Assembly: GCF_014638275.1 (NCBI RefSeq)
Contig: NZ_BMFJ01000001.1
Coordinates: 2,468,338-2,532,337, forward strand
DNA: 64,000 nt
Source of the DNA: Primorskyibacter flagellatus
Lineage (GTDB): Bacteria > Pseudomonadota > Alphaproteobacteria > Rhodobacterales > Rhodobacteraceae
Direction: 5' to 3'
Below are positions 34,890 through 42,646 of this stretch, piece by piece. Below the pieces are notes generated by a model. It was not told where the DNA came from. It made no database searches and was given only the letters and a program-made list of their open reading frames with translations. Both the position numbers and the translations under genes were made by a program. Each line of letters starts with the position of its first letter. Positions within the stretch are counted from its first letter, which is position 1.

Positions 34890-36119
34890 GTGAAGCTCGA
34901 CAGCTGCGACGTCATCGTTACCGCCCCGCCCGCTCCGGGATGGGGCGGGCATTACTGGATCCTCGTCAAGCTGGTGACGGACACCGGGGTGACGGGCTGG
35001 GGCGAATGCTACGCGGCTTCGGTCGGGTCCGAGGCGATGCGCGCGGTGATCGCCGACGTGTTCGACCGGCACATGGCCGGGGAAAACCCCGAGAATATCG
35101 AACTGATGTTCCGCCGGGCTTATTCCTCAGGCTTCACGCAGCGCCCGGATCTGACGGTGATGGGCGCGTTCTCGGGGCTCGAAATCGCCTGCTGGGACAT
35201 CCTCGGCAAGGATCGCGACCGTCCTGTCTGGGCGATGCTGGGCGGGAAGATGAACGACAGGCTGCGCGCCTATTCCTACCTCTACCCCCTAGCCCGGCAT
35301 CCGGTGGCCGAGTTCTGGAGCTCTCCGGCGATGGCCGCCGAAAGCGCCGTCGACCTGGTGTCGCGCGGCTACACGGCGGTCAAGTTCGATCCGGCGGGCC
35401 CCTACACGATCCGCGGCGGGCACATGCCGGCGCTGTCCGACCTGGACCTGTCGGCACGGTTCTGCAAGGCGATCCGGGCGGCGGTCGGTACGAAGGCGGA
35501 CCTGCTCTTCGGTACGCATGGCCAGTTCACGCCGGACGGGGCGATCCGCATGGCGCAGGCCATCGCCCCCTACGATCCGCTCTGGTTCGAGGAACCGGTG
35601 CCGCCCGATGACCTCGACGCCATCGCCGCGGTGCAGGCGGCGACGCCGATCCCGGTGTCGGCGGGCGAGAGGCTGACCACCAAGGCGGAATTCGTCGCGC
35701 TGCTCAAGGCCGGCGTGCGCATCCTGCAACCCGCGCTCGGCCGCGCGGGCGGAATATGGGAAGGCAAGAAGATCGCCACCCTCGCCGAGGCGCACGGCGC
35801 CCAGATCGCCCCGCATCTCTACGCCGGGCCGGTGGAATGGGCCGCGAACATTCACCTCGCCGTGTCCTGTCCCAACCTGCTGATGATCGAGACCATCGAG
35901 ACGGATTTCCATACCCGTCTGGTCAAGGGCGCGATCACGGTGGAGGATGGCCATGTCCGCCCGCCCGAGGCCCCCGGTCTCGGCATCGAAGTGGACGAGG
36001 ATCTGGCCCGCGCGCATCCCTATTCCGGCACCGCATTGCACCTGCAGATGCAGGAGGCGCCCTGCAACTACGCAGAGGACAACCGCTTCCAGGGCGGCGC
36101 CCCGCGCGATCCGGCGTGA
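34890..36119 (+). CDS. Enolase-superfamily (mandelate racemase/galactonate dehydratase-type) enzyme
   Basis: A 409-residue enzyme of the mandelate racemase/muconate lactonising group. GWGECYAASVGSEAM and MGAFSGLEIACWDILGKDRD mark the N-terminal domain. The barrel has GYTAVKFDPAGPYTIRGGH (Lys), WFEEPVPPDDLDAI (Glu metal ligand), SAGERLTTKAEF and PHLYAGPVEWAANIHLA (His). These resemble sugar-acid dehydratases of the D-galactonate dehydratase class. The start is GTG 34890 with GGGACA upstream. It probably works with the preceding dehydrogenase; substrate unknown. Confidence 0.88.
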   Translation: MKLDSCDVIVTAPPAPGWGGHYWILVKLVTDTGVTGWGECYAASVGSEAMRAVIADVFDRHMAGENPENIELMFRRAYSSGFTQRPDLTVMGAFSGLEIACWDILGKDRDRPVWAMLGGKMNDRLRAYSYLYPLARHPVAEFWSSPAMAAESAVDLVSRGYTAVKFDPAGPYTIRGGHMPALSDLDLSARFCKAIRAAVGTKADLLFGTHGQFTPDGAIRMAQAIAPYDPLWFEEPVPPDDLDAIAAVQAATPIPVSAGERLTTKAEFVALLKAGVRILQPALGRAGGIWEGKKIATLAEAHGAQIAPHLYAGPVEWAANIHLAVSCPNLLMIETIETDFHTRLVKGAITVEDGHVRPPEAPGLGIEVDEDLARAHPYSGTALHLQMQEAPCNYAEDNRFQGGAPRDPA

Positions 36120-36178
36120 ACTCGCCAAGCACCACCGGCTGTGATAGTATTTTCGTGTAGTAACCCGGGACCCCTGAT

Positions 36179-36502
36179 TTGACCGACGCCGACCTTCACG
36201 TTTCCCCCCGAGAAATGGAAGAGAGCGCCCGCGACGCGGCCGCCTTCCTCAAGACGCTCAGTCACGAAGGGCGGCTGATGATCCTCTGCCATCTTGGCGG
36301 AGGAGAGCGGTCGGTCGGGGAACTGGAAACCCTGCTCGGCATGCGCCAGGCGGCGGTAAGCCAGATGCTCGCACGCCTCCGGGACGAAGGTTTCGTATCG
36401 ACGCGGCGGGACGGGAAGACTGTGTACTACAGCCTTGCCGACGAACGGATCACGGCGGTGATCAACCTGCTCTACGGGCTGTTCTGCAAGCCGTCGCAAT
36501 GA
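36179..36502 (+). CDS. ArsR-family regulator with SqrR/BigR-type cysteine pair
   Basis: A 107-residue winged-helix repressor starting at TTG 36179. LKTLSHEGRLMILCHLGGGER and GMRQAAVSQMLARLRDEGFV match the BigR/SqrR/YgaV branch of ArsR proteins. Cysteines at C37 (LMILCHL) and C103 (YGLFCKPSQ) are 66 residues apart, the same spacing as the persulfide-sensing pair C41/C107 of SqrR. It overlaps the DUF3237 gene by four bases. A reactive-sulfur (tetrasulfide or disulfide) sensing mechanism is inferred; no sulfide oxidation gene is in the window. Confidence 0.85.
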   Translation: MTDADLHVSPREMEESARDAAAFLKTLSHEGRLMILCHLGGGERSVGELETLLGMRQAAVSQMLARLRDEGFVSTRRDGKTVYYSLADERITAVINLLYGLFCKPSQ

Positions 36503-36972
36503 CCGCCCCCGCCCTGCCCGCACCGCAGCTGTCCCATGTCTGCGACCTGCATGTGAAACTCGACCCGATCACGGAGATGGGGCCGGGCCGCGCCGGGCAC
36601 CGACGCATCATCCCGATCATCGGAGGGGACGTCACCGGCCCGCGCCTGACCGGTCGGCTGCTGAACCTCGGGGCAGACTGGCAGACGATCTGGGCGAACG
36701 GCGTGGCGGAACTCGACACGCGCTATGCCATGGAAACCCACGACGGCGCGGTGATCGAGATCGTCAACTACGGCTACCGCCACGGCCCGGCAGAGGTCGT
36801 CGCGCGGCTCATGGCCGGAGAGATCGTGCCCGCGGACCAGTACTACATGCGCACCCAGGCCCGGCTGGAGACCGGGGATGCGCGGTATGACTGGGTGAAC
36901 CGGACGGTGTTCATCGGAACCGGCACACGGCAGAAGCTGGGTGTCACGGTATCGCTGTTCGCTGTGGACTAG
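36499..36972 (+). CDS. DUF3237 domain protein
   Basis: A 157-residue protein with a single DUF3237 domain. The pattern is LCDLHVKLDPI near the start, HRRIIPIIGGDVTGPRLTG, NLGADWQTIWANGVAELDTRYAMETHDG, YYMRTQARLETGDARYDWVNR and VFIGTGTR near the end; all are typical of the family. No catalytic residue is known. Translationally coupled to the SqrR-like regulator (ATGA overlap), so its expression probably follows the regulator's signal. It ends 60 bp before an inverted repeat element. Confidence 0.85.
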   Translation: MTAPALPAPQLSHVCDLHVKLDPITEMGPGRAGHRRIIPIIGGDVTGPRLTGRLLNLGADWQTIWANGVAELDTRYAMETHDGAVIEIVNYGYRHGPAEVVARLMAGEIVPADQYYMRTQARLETGDARYDWVNRTVFIGTGTRQKLGVTVSLFAVD

Positions 36973-37033
36973 GGGGCTCTGCCCTGTTCGCGGCGGACCT
37001 GGGGCTCCGCCCCGTCGCGCGGGCCGCGCGACT

Positions 37034-37094
37034 CCCCGGGATATTTCATGCAAGATGAAGGCCTTTTCATCTTGCTCCAAATATCCCCGCCGGA
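37034..37094. repeat. Inverted pair of the CCCCGGGATATTT dispersed element
   Basis: CCCCGGGATATTTCATGCAA, then GATGAAG, is followed by an inverted copy that on the other strand reads CGGGGATATTTGGAGCAA, then GATGAAAA. The pair sits between the convergent DUF3237 and aldolase genes, where a bidirectional terminator would be expected; the GCAAGATGAA arms can fold into a hairpin. Related copies are at 50517-50545 and 44478-44489. A flanking GGGGCTCCGCCCC hairpin lies at about 37000. Confidence 0.65.
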
Positions 37095-37114
37095 GGCGAC
37101 GCGGCAGAGCCGCG

Positions 37115-37879
37115 TCAGGTCATGCGCGACTTCAGGGCCGAGATGTCCCGCACCATCGAAGAGATATCCGTGCCGATTGCGGTGAAGCCGGACCCGAGTG
37201 TCCGCAGGCGTTTCGCGAAATCCTCGTTCAGCGTCAGGATGCCCGACGGGACATTGACCGCCTTGAGCCGGGTGAAGGCGTCCTCGATCGCGGCGACGAC
37301 CTCGGGGTGGGCCTGGTTGCCGGGATGGCCCATGGACCCTGAAAGGTCGGCGGGGCCGATGAAGACCGCGTCGACGCCGTCGGTGGTGCCGATCTCCTCC
37401 AGATGCGCAAGGGCGTCGATGGTTTCGACCTGCACGATCAGGCAGAGTTCCTCCTCCGCACGGGTCATGTAGTCCCTGACCATCCCGAAGCGCGAGGCGC
37501 GGGTGCCGCCCGCCATGCCGCGCATGCCCCTGGGCGGATAGCGCATGGCGTGCACGGCGGCGGCGGCTTCCTCCGGCGTCTGGACATACGGGATCATCAG
37601 GGTCTGCGCGCCCATGTCGAGGTAGCGTTTGATATAGGCCGGGTCGTTGGAGACGGGCCGGACGACGGCGGACACCTCCGGATAGGCGGCGATGGCCTGA
37701 AGGGAGTGGTGGACCTGAAAGGCCTCGGTCGTGGTGTGTTCGGTATCGACGACGATCCAGTCGAAGCCGATAGCCGCCAGCGCCTCGGGGACGATCGGTC
37801 CGGCAATGGTGTTCCAGAAGCCAAGCTGGTGGCGGCCGTCCTTCAGGGCGGCCTTGAAGCGGTTTCTCGGCAGGTCCAT
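37115..37879 (-). CDS. HpcH/HpaI family 2-oxo-acid aldolase
   Basis: A 254-residue metal-dependent class II aldolase. QLGFWNTIAGPIVPEALAAI, FDWIVVDTEHT, the metal and substrate region LIVQVETIDALAHLEEI, and VDAVFIGPADLSGSMGHPG are clear HpcH/HpaI motifs. The family splits 4-hydroxy-2-oxoheptanedioate or similar 2-oxo-4-hydroxyacids to pyruvate plus an aldehyde; substrate not certain here. It starts five bases after the aroQ stop, on the same strand. Confidence 0.9.
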   Translation of the reverse strand: MDLPRNRFKAALKDGRHQLGFWNTIAGPIVPEALAAIGFDWIVVDTEHTTTEAFQVHHSLQAIAAYPEVSAVVRPVSNDPAYIKRYLDMGAQTLMIPYVQTPEEAAAAVHAMRYPPRGMRGMAGGTRASRFGMVRDYMTRAEEELCLIVQVETIDALAHLEEIGTTDGVDAVFIGPADLSGSMGHPGNQAHPEVVAAIEDAFTRLKAVNVPSGILTLNEDFAKRLRTLGSGFTAIGTDISSMVRDISALKSRMT

Positions 37880-37884
37880 CGGTT

Positions 37885-38328
37885 TCAGCCTTTCAGAAGG
37901 GTCGCGACGCGATGCAGGGCCAGCGCGTAGCCCTGGGTGCCGCAGCCGGCGATGACGGCGTCGGCGCGGGCGCTGACGTAGGAATGGTGGCGGAAGCTTT
38001 CGCGCTTGTGCACGTTGGAGATATGCACCTCGATCACCGGGCCGTCGAAGGCGTTCAGCGCATCGAGGATGGCCACGGAAGTGTGGGTGTAGGCCGCCGG
38101 GTTGATCACGATGGCGGCGGCTTCGGCGCGGGCCTCATGGATCATCTCGACCAGCGCGCCTTCGTGATTGGACTGGCGGAATTGCGTTTTCAGGCCAAGC
38201 GAGGAGGCCGTTTCGGCGCAGAGCCGTTCGACATCGGCAAGGGTTTCGCGGCCGTAGACCTCGGGCTGGCGCTGGCCAAGCAGGTTCAGGTTGGGGCCGT
38301 TCAGGATCAGGACGGGCTTCACGGGCAT
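37885..38328 (-). CDS. aroQ: 3-dehydroquinate dehydratase, type II
   Basis: A 147-residue dodecameric-type DHQase. [19 protein letters not shown] carries the catalytic Tyr, [15 protein letters not shown] the substrate-binding loop, [17 protein letters not shown] and [19 protein letters not shown] the catalytic His region. It interconverts dehydroquinate and dehydroshikimate, serving either shikimate synthesis or quinate catabolism towards protocatechuate. The ATG at 38328 has CGGAG upstream; the open frame extends further but crosses the GntR gene. The neighbouring pobA-pca genes favour a catabolic contribution, though this is inference. Confidence 0.93.
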   Translation of the reverse strand: MPVKPVLILNGPNLNLLGQRQPEVYGRETLADVERLCAETASSLGLKTQFRQSNHEGALVEMIHEARAEAAAIVINPAAYTHTSVAILDALNAFDGPVIEVHISNVHKRESFRHHSYVSARADAVIAGCGTQGYALALHRVATLLKG

Positions 38329-38400
38329 CTCCGGTTGTCTGAGGCGGTGATAGCACGTTTGCCGGGGCGCGCCACGGCTTTGGCATGTGGCTTGCCGGAT

Positions 38401-38428
38401 TGCATCCATGTGGATACACAAGGATGCA
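38401..38428. promoter_or_regulatory. Near-perfect 28-bp palindromic operator
   Basis: The 28 bases beginning TGCATCCATGTG and ending CACAAGGATGCA match their reverse complement at 24 of 28 positions, centred at 38414.5. TGTGGATACACA forms the inner core. It ends on the A of the GntR start codon and covers its AAGGA ribosome site. It lies in the 99-bp gap shared with the divergent aroQ-aldolase genes. A GntR/FCD dimer operator with autoregulation is the likely role (inference). Confidence 0.7.
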
Positions 38429-39087
38429 TGAGCGACGTCATCCCCCTTCCCCGCGACGAGGACGGTTCCATCCGGGGCCGTGTGGTCGCCATGCTGCGCG
38501 CAGGCACGCTTGGTCCCGGCGACCGGCTGATGGAGGCGGATCTGGCGGCGCGGTTCCGGACCTCGCGCACTCCGGTACGGGAGGCGCTGCGGCAGCTTGA
38601 GGCGGAGGGGCTGGTGTCCCATGTGCCGCGTGTCGGTGCCACGGTACGACGGCTGGATTATTCTGAAGTGGTAGAGCTTTACGAAATGCGCGCGGTCATG
38701 GAGGGCACGGCGGCGCGGCTGGCGGCGCGCATGGCCTCGGCCGTGGAACTGGCGGCGCTGGCTGAGGTCAACCTGGCCCTGGCGGAAGCGACCGAGCCCG
38801 CGCGGGCGGCGGCGCTGAATCGGGTATTTCACGCCCGCCTGCTGGACGCGGCGCGGAACCGCTTCCTGAGCCAGGCGGCGCTTGGACTTGAACGGACGAT
38901 GTCGATCCTCGGGCCGTCCACGCTTGGCGATGCAGCGCGGGCGGCGGCGGCGGTGGAGGAACATTCGGCAGTGCTCGACGCCCTTTCGGCGCGGGACGGC
39001 GCGCAGGCGGAGGCGCTGATGCGACGGCATATCGAGGGTGCGCAGGCGCAGCGGATGCGGCAGATGACGGCGGGGGCCGGGGCATGA
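38428..39087 (+). CDS. GntR-family regulator (FCD subfamily)
   Basis: A 219-residue regulator. The N-terminal winged helix reads [33 protein letters not shown], with the GntR hallmark [13 protein letters not shown]. The C-terminal FCD ligand domain has [29 protein letters not shown] and [20 protein letters not shown], including the metal-binding Asp/His pattern. The ATG at 38428 has AAGGA upstream, inside the operator. It overlaps tcuA by four bases, so the regulator and the tricarballylate genes are one operon; the ligand may be tricarballylate or a related tricarboxylate (inference). Confidence 0.92.
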   Translation: MSDVIPLPRDEDGSIRGRVVAMLRAGTLGPGDRLMEADLAARFRTSRTPVREALRQLEAEGLVSHVPRVGATVRRLDYSEVVELYEMRAVMEGTAARLAARMASAVELAALAEVNLALAEATEPARAAALNRVFHARLLDAARNRFLSQAALGLERTMSILGPSTLGDAARAAAAVEEHSAVLDALSARDGAQAEALMRRHIEGAQAQRMRQMTAGAGA

Positions 39088-40463
39088 CCTGGGATCTGGT
39101 GGTGATCGGCGGCGGCAACGCGGCGCTCTGCGCTGCGATCACGGCGGCGGAGGCCGGGTGCCGGGTGATCGTGCTGGAAGGCGCGCCGAAGCCCTATCGC
39201 GGGGGCAATTCGCGGCACACGCGGAATTTCCGCTGCATGCATCGCGGGCCGCTGTCGGTGCTGACGGATGAATATGGCGAGGACGAGTATTACGAGGACC
39301 TTCTGAAGGTCACCAAGGGCCAGACCGACGAGGCGCTGGCGCGGCTGGCGATCCGGGGGTCGGAGGAGTCGCTGCCATGGATGGAGGCGCATGGCGTCCG
39401 GTTCCAGCCTTCACTGTCGGGCACGCTGTCCCTGTCGCGGACCAACGCCTTCTTCCTTGGCGGGGGGAAGGCGCTGGTGAATGCCTATTACGCCTGTGCG
39501 GAGGATCTGGGGATCACCGTGGTCTACGAGGCGCAGGTGAGCCATGTAGCCATGGACAATGGTCTGTTCGAAGGCGTGGATGTGGCCGTTGCCGGGGGTC
39601 CAATCGAACGGATCGCGGGGCGGGCCTGCGTGATCGCATCGGGCGGGTTCCAGTCGGACGTCGACTGGCTGGCGCGGGCCTGGGGGCCGGCAGCGCGGAA
39701 CTTCCTGATCCGGGGGACTCCTTACAACCGGGGCGTGGTTCTCAAGGACATGCTGGATCAGGGGGCGGAGAGCGTGGGCGATCCGACGCAGTGCCATGCG
39801 GTGGCCATCGACGGGCGGGCCCCGAAGTTCGACGGCGGGATCGTGACCCGGCTGGACTGCGTGCCCTTCTCGGTCGTGGTGAACCGGGACGGGAAACGGT
39901 TCTATGACGAGGGCGAGGACGTCTGGCCCAAGCGTTACGCGATCTGGGGGCGGCTGGTCGCGGCACAGCCGGATCAGGTGGCCTATTCGGTGATCGACTC
40001 CCGGTCGCTCGACCTGTTCATGCCCTCGGTGTTCCCTCCGGTCGTGGCGGACACGGTAGAGGAACTGGGGGCGAAGCTGGGGATCGACGGATCGGCGCTG
40101 GCGGCGACGGTGACAGAGTTCAACGCGGCCTGCCGGGAGGGCGCTTTCCGTCCGCAGGAATTGGACGGGCTGAGCACCGAAGACCTGGACCCGCCCAAGA
40201 CCAATTGGGCGCGGCCGATCACCGACCCTCCGTTCTACGGCTATTCGCTCCGGCCCGGCGTGACCTTCACCTATCTCGGGCTGAAGGTGGATCGGAATGC
40301 GCAGGTGGCGGGGCCGGAAGGCAATTATCCCAATATCTGGGCCGCCGGTGAGACGATGGCGGGCTCGATCCTCGGCCAGGGATATCTGGCCGGGTTCGGC
40401 ATGACTATCGGCACGGTCTTCGGACGCATCGCGGGACGGGAGGCCGCCGCCTATGTCGCTTGA
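39084..40463 (+). CDS. tcuA: FAD-dependent tricarballylate dehydrogenase
   Basis: A 459-residue succinate-dehydrogenase/fumarate-reductase-type flavoprotein. The Rossmann motif is [59 protein letters not shown] and the C-terminal [21 protein letters not shown] match TcuA. It oxidises tricarballylate to cis-aconitate and passes electrons to TcuB. It starts inside the GntR stop (ATGA) and overlaps tcuB by 11 bases. The adjoining tcuB-type gene confirms the assignment; other small FAD dehydrogenases remain possible for substrate. Confidence 0.9.
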   Translation: MTWDLVVIGGGNAALCAAITAAEAGCRVIVLEGAPKPYRGGNSRHTRNFRCMHRGPLSVLTDEYGEDEYYEDLLKVTKGQTDEALARLAIRGSEESLPWMEAHGVRFQPSLSGTLSLSRTNAFFLGGGKALVNAYYACAEDLGITVVYEAQVSHVAMDNGLFEGVDVAVAGGPIERIAGRACVIASGGFQSDVDWLARAWGPAARNFLIRGTPYNRGVVLKDMLDQGAESVGDPTQCHAVAIDGRAPKFDGGIVTRLDCVPFSVVVNRDGKRFYDEGEDVWPKRYAIWGRLVAAQPDQVAYSVIDSRSLDLFMPSVFPPVVADTVEELGAKLGIDGSALAATVTEFNAACREGAFRPQELDGLSTEDLDPPKTNWARPITDPPFYGYSLRPGVTFTYLGLKVDRNAQVAGPEGNYPNIWAAGETMAGSILGQGYLAGFGMTIGTVFGRIAGREAAAYVA

Positions 40464-41496
40464 TACCATTCCCGAAGCGCGGCGGCAGATCGAGATCTGC
40501 AACGCCTGCCGCTATTGCGAGGGCTATTGCGCGGTCTTTCCCGCAATCACCCGGCAGAAAGCCTTTGCGGACGGGGACATCACGCAGCTGGCGAACCTTT
40601 GTCACAACTGCCGGGGCTGCTACTACGCCTGCCAGTATACCGAGCCGCACGAATTCGCCCTGAACCTGCCGCGCGCGCTGGCCGAGGTGCGGACCGAAAG
40701 CTGGGAGGACTTTGCCGTGCCTGCCCCGCTGGCGCGTGTGTTCCAGCGGCACGGCGTGGCGTTGGCCGGGCTTCTGGTGCTGGCAGTGGCGGTGATGGTT
40801 CTGCTGGCGCGCGGCGGCGGGCGGACGTTCTATGACGTGATCCCGCACGGGGTGCTGGTGGCGATCTTCCTTCCGGCTTTCCTCGCCCCCTTGGCGGTCA
40901 TCGGGGTGTCACTGCGGCGCTACTGGCGGAAGGTTGGTGGCGGGCCGGTGCGGCTGGCGCATGTGGTATCGGCCGCGCGGTCGGCGGGGCGGATGCGCAA
41001 TCTAGACGGCGGACAGGGACAGGGCTGCAACTTCGAGAAGGAAGAGCGGTTCTCCAACGCCCGTCGCGCCATGCATCAGGCGGTGATGTGGGGGTTCCTG
41101 CTGTGCTTCGCCTCGACCCTTTCGGGGACGGTGCTGCACTACCTCGGCTGGCCCGCGCCTTACGGGCCGTTTTCGGTGCCGAAGCTGTTCGGGGTGCCGG
41201 GCGGGCTGCTGCTGACGCTAGGCGCTGTCGGGCTGGCGGCGCTGAAGCCCAAGGGCGACCGCGGGCTTGGCGATCCGGCGGTCTGGGGCGGGGAGATGGC
41301 GTTCGTGCTGCTGCTGGCGCTGACCGGCGGGTCGGGCCTGCTGCTTTACGCGGTGACGGGAACGGGACTGGTGGCGCCGGTGTTCGCACTGCACCTCGGC
41401 GCGGTGATGACGCTGTTCCTGCTGATGCCCTATTCGAAGATGGTGCACGGGTTCTTCCGGTTCGCCGCCTTGGTGCGGGATGCGCAGGGGCGGTGA
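40453..41496 (+). CDS. tcuB: Tricarballylate utilization 4Fe-4S/membrane protein TcuB
   Basis: A 347-residue membrane-bound electron-transfer protein. Two cysteine-rich clusters, CNACRYCEGYCAVFP and CHNCRGCYYACQYTEP, bind Fe-S centres near residues 15 and 55. About six hydrophobic helices follow (for example LAGLLVLAVAVMVLL, GVLVAIFLPAFLAPLAVI, VMWGFLLCFASTLSGTVL), with conserved histidines. It reoxidises the FAD of TcuA and sends electrons to the quinone pool. The start overlaps tcuA. It ends just before an inverted repeat. Confidence 0.92.
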   Translation: MSLDTIPEARRQIEICNACRYCEGYCAVFPAITRQKAFADGDITQLANLCHNCRGCYYACQYTEPHEFALNLPRALAEVRTESWEDFAVPAPLARVFQRHGVALAGLLVLAVAVMVLLARGGGRTFYDVIPHGVLVAIFLPAFLAPLAVIGVSLRRYWRKVGGGPVRLAHVVSAARSAGRMRNLDGGQGQGCNFEKEERFSNARRAMHQAVMWGFLLCFASTLSGTVLHYLGWPAPYGPFSVPKLFGVPGGLLLTLGAVGLAALKPKGDRGLGDPAVWGGEMAFVLLLALTGGSGLLLYAVTGTGLVAPVFALHLGAVMTLFLLMPYSKMVHGFFRFAALVRDAQGR

Positions 41497-41534
41497 CTGC
41501 GCGGTTTTGGCGGGCGGTGTCGCCCCCTCCCTGG

Positions 41535-41557
41535 CCCTCCCCCTGACTGGGGGAGGG
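41535..41557. repeat. GC-rich inverted repeat, repeated element copy 2
   Basis: CCCTCCCCC (41535-41543) and GGGGGAGGG (41549-41557) form a 9-bp stem, preceded by GCCCCCTCCCTGG. It closely resembles the palindrome at 1740-1761, including the leader. Position between the convergent tcuB and dipeptidase genes fits a terminator-like or dispersed repeat role. Confidence 0.6.
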
Positions 41558-41585
41558 GAGTGCTTCGAGTGTTGGCTTCGCGCGC

Positions 41586-42638
41586 CTACCCGCCCCAGGT
41601 CGCGCGCAGCACCCGGAGCCAGTTGCCATGCGCCAGCTTGGTCAAAAGCGCCTCTCCGACACCGTGATCCAGCAGGCCCGTGCGCAGGTTCGCCAGCCCG
41701 CCGCAGTGGTTCATCCAGTCCGGCACGATCGCCCCGTCGAAGTCCGACCCGAAGGCGACCCCGTCCTCCCCGAGGATCGACAGGAGGTGGTCGAGGTGGC
41801 GCAACAGATGCTCCAGCGGGCAGTTGGGGACAAACTTGCCGTCCGGGCGCAGGAAACAGGTGCCGAAATTGATGCCGACCACGCCGCCGGTTTCAGCGAT
41901 GATCCTCAGTTCCCCCTCGGTCAGGCAGCGGGCGGAGGGAGTCACGGCATGGGCGTTGGAATGGGTGGCGACCAGCGGCGCGTCCGAAATCCCGGCGACG
42001 TCGCGCAGGCCCGCCATGTTCAGGTGGCTGAGGTCGATCATGATGCGGCGGCGGTTGCATTCGCGGATTAGCGCCTTGCCGGCCCCGGTCAGCCCCGGCC
42101 CGATGTCCGAAGTCGCGGGATAGCGGAAGGGCACGCCATGCCCATAGGCCGTCGGGCGCGACCAGACCGGGCCAAGCGACCTGAGCCCCGCCGCGTACAG
42201 GTCGTCGAGTTCGGCAAAGTCCGGACCGATGGCCTCCGCCCCTTCCATGTGCAGGACAGCGGCGAGGGCGGGACCGGGCAGCGCGGCCTCGACCTCCGCC
42301 GCGGTGGTGCAGGGAACGATAACACCCAGTTCCGCCAGCCGGTTGAAATGGGCGATACCTTCGCGGACCTTCGTCAGGGCATGGGCGTGGTCGACCGCGG
42401 CCGGCAGGGGCAGATCGTAGCTGTCCTGCCGCATCGCCTTCATGTCCATGCCAGGCCCGCCCGGCGTCGGCACGAAGAGAGCGAAAAACCCGCCGCCCAG
42501 GCCTCCGGCCTGCGCGCGGGGCAGGTCGATCTGGCCGTTGCGATGGCCGTCGCGCACTTCCTCTGCCGTGACCCGGCCGAGGGTCATCTTCAGCAGCAGG
42601 TCATTGTGGCCGTCGAAGAAGGGGATCGTCGCGCCCAT
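41586..42638 (-). CDS. Membrane dipeptidase (peptidase M19)
   Basis: About 350 residues. It belongs to the renal-dipeptidase family, zinc amidohydrolase-fold enzymes. FFDGHNDLLLKMTLG gives the HxD metal motif, LAAVLHMEGAEAIGPDFAEL the bridging Glu, LIRECNRRRIMIDLSHLNMAG and PLVATHSNAHAV the other metal histidines, and GSDFDG is near the end. The ATG at 42638 was chosen because it places HND close to the N-terminus; a GTG at 42650 overlaps the stop of the ThDP enzyme. It is coupled with that enzyme, an unusual pairing. Confidence 0.88.
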   Translation of the reverse strand: MGATIPFFDGHNDLLLKMTLGRVTAEEVRDGHRNGQIDLPRAQAGGLGGGFFALFVPTPGGPGMDMKAMRQDSYDLPLPAAVDHAHALTKVREGIAHFNRLAELGVIVPCTTAAEVEAALPGPALAAVLHMEGAEAIGPDFAELDDLYAAGLRSLGPVWSRPTAYGHGVPFRYPATSDIGPGLTGAGKALIRECNRRRIMIDLSHLNMAGLRDVAGISDAPLVATHSNAHAVTPSARCLTEGELRIIAETGGVVGINFGTCFLRPDGKFVPNCPLEHLLRHLDHLLSILGEDGVAFGSDFDGAIVPDWMNHCGGLANLRTGLLDHGVGEALLTKLAHGNWLRVLRATWGG

Positions 42639-42646
42639 GGGTCCGG

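Noticed and set aside
36121-36178. Candidate operator of the SqrR-like regulator.
   Set aside because: TACTA direct repeats are present on the minus strand, but no inverted repeat strong enough to call a site was found.
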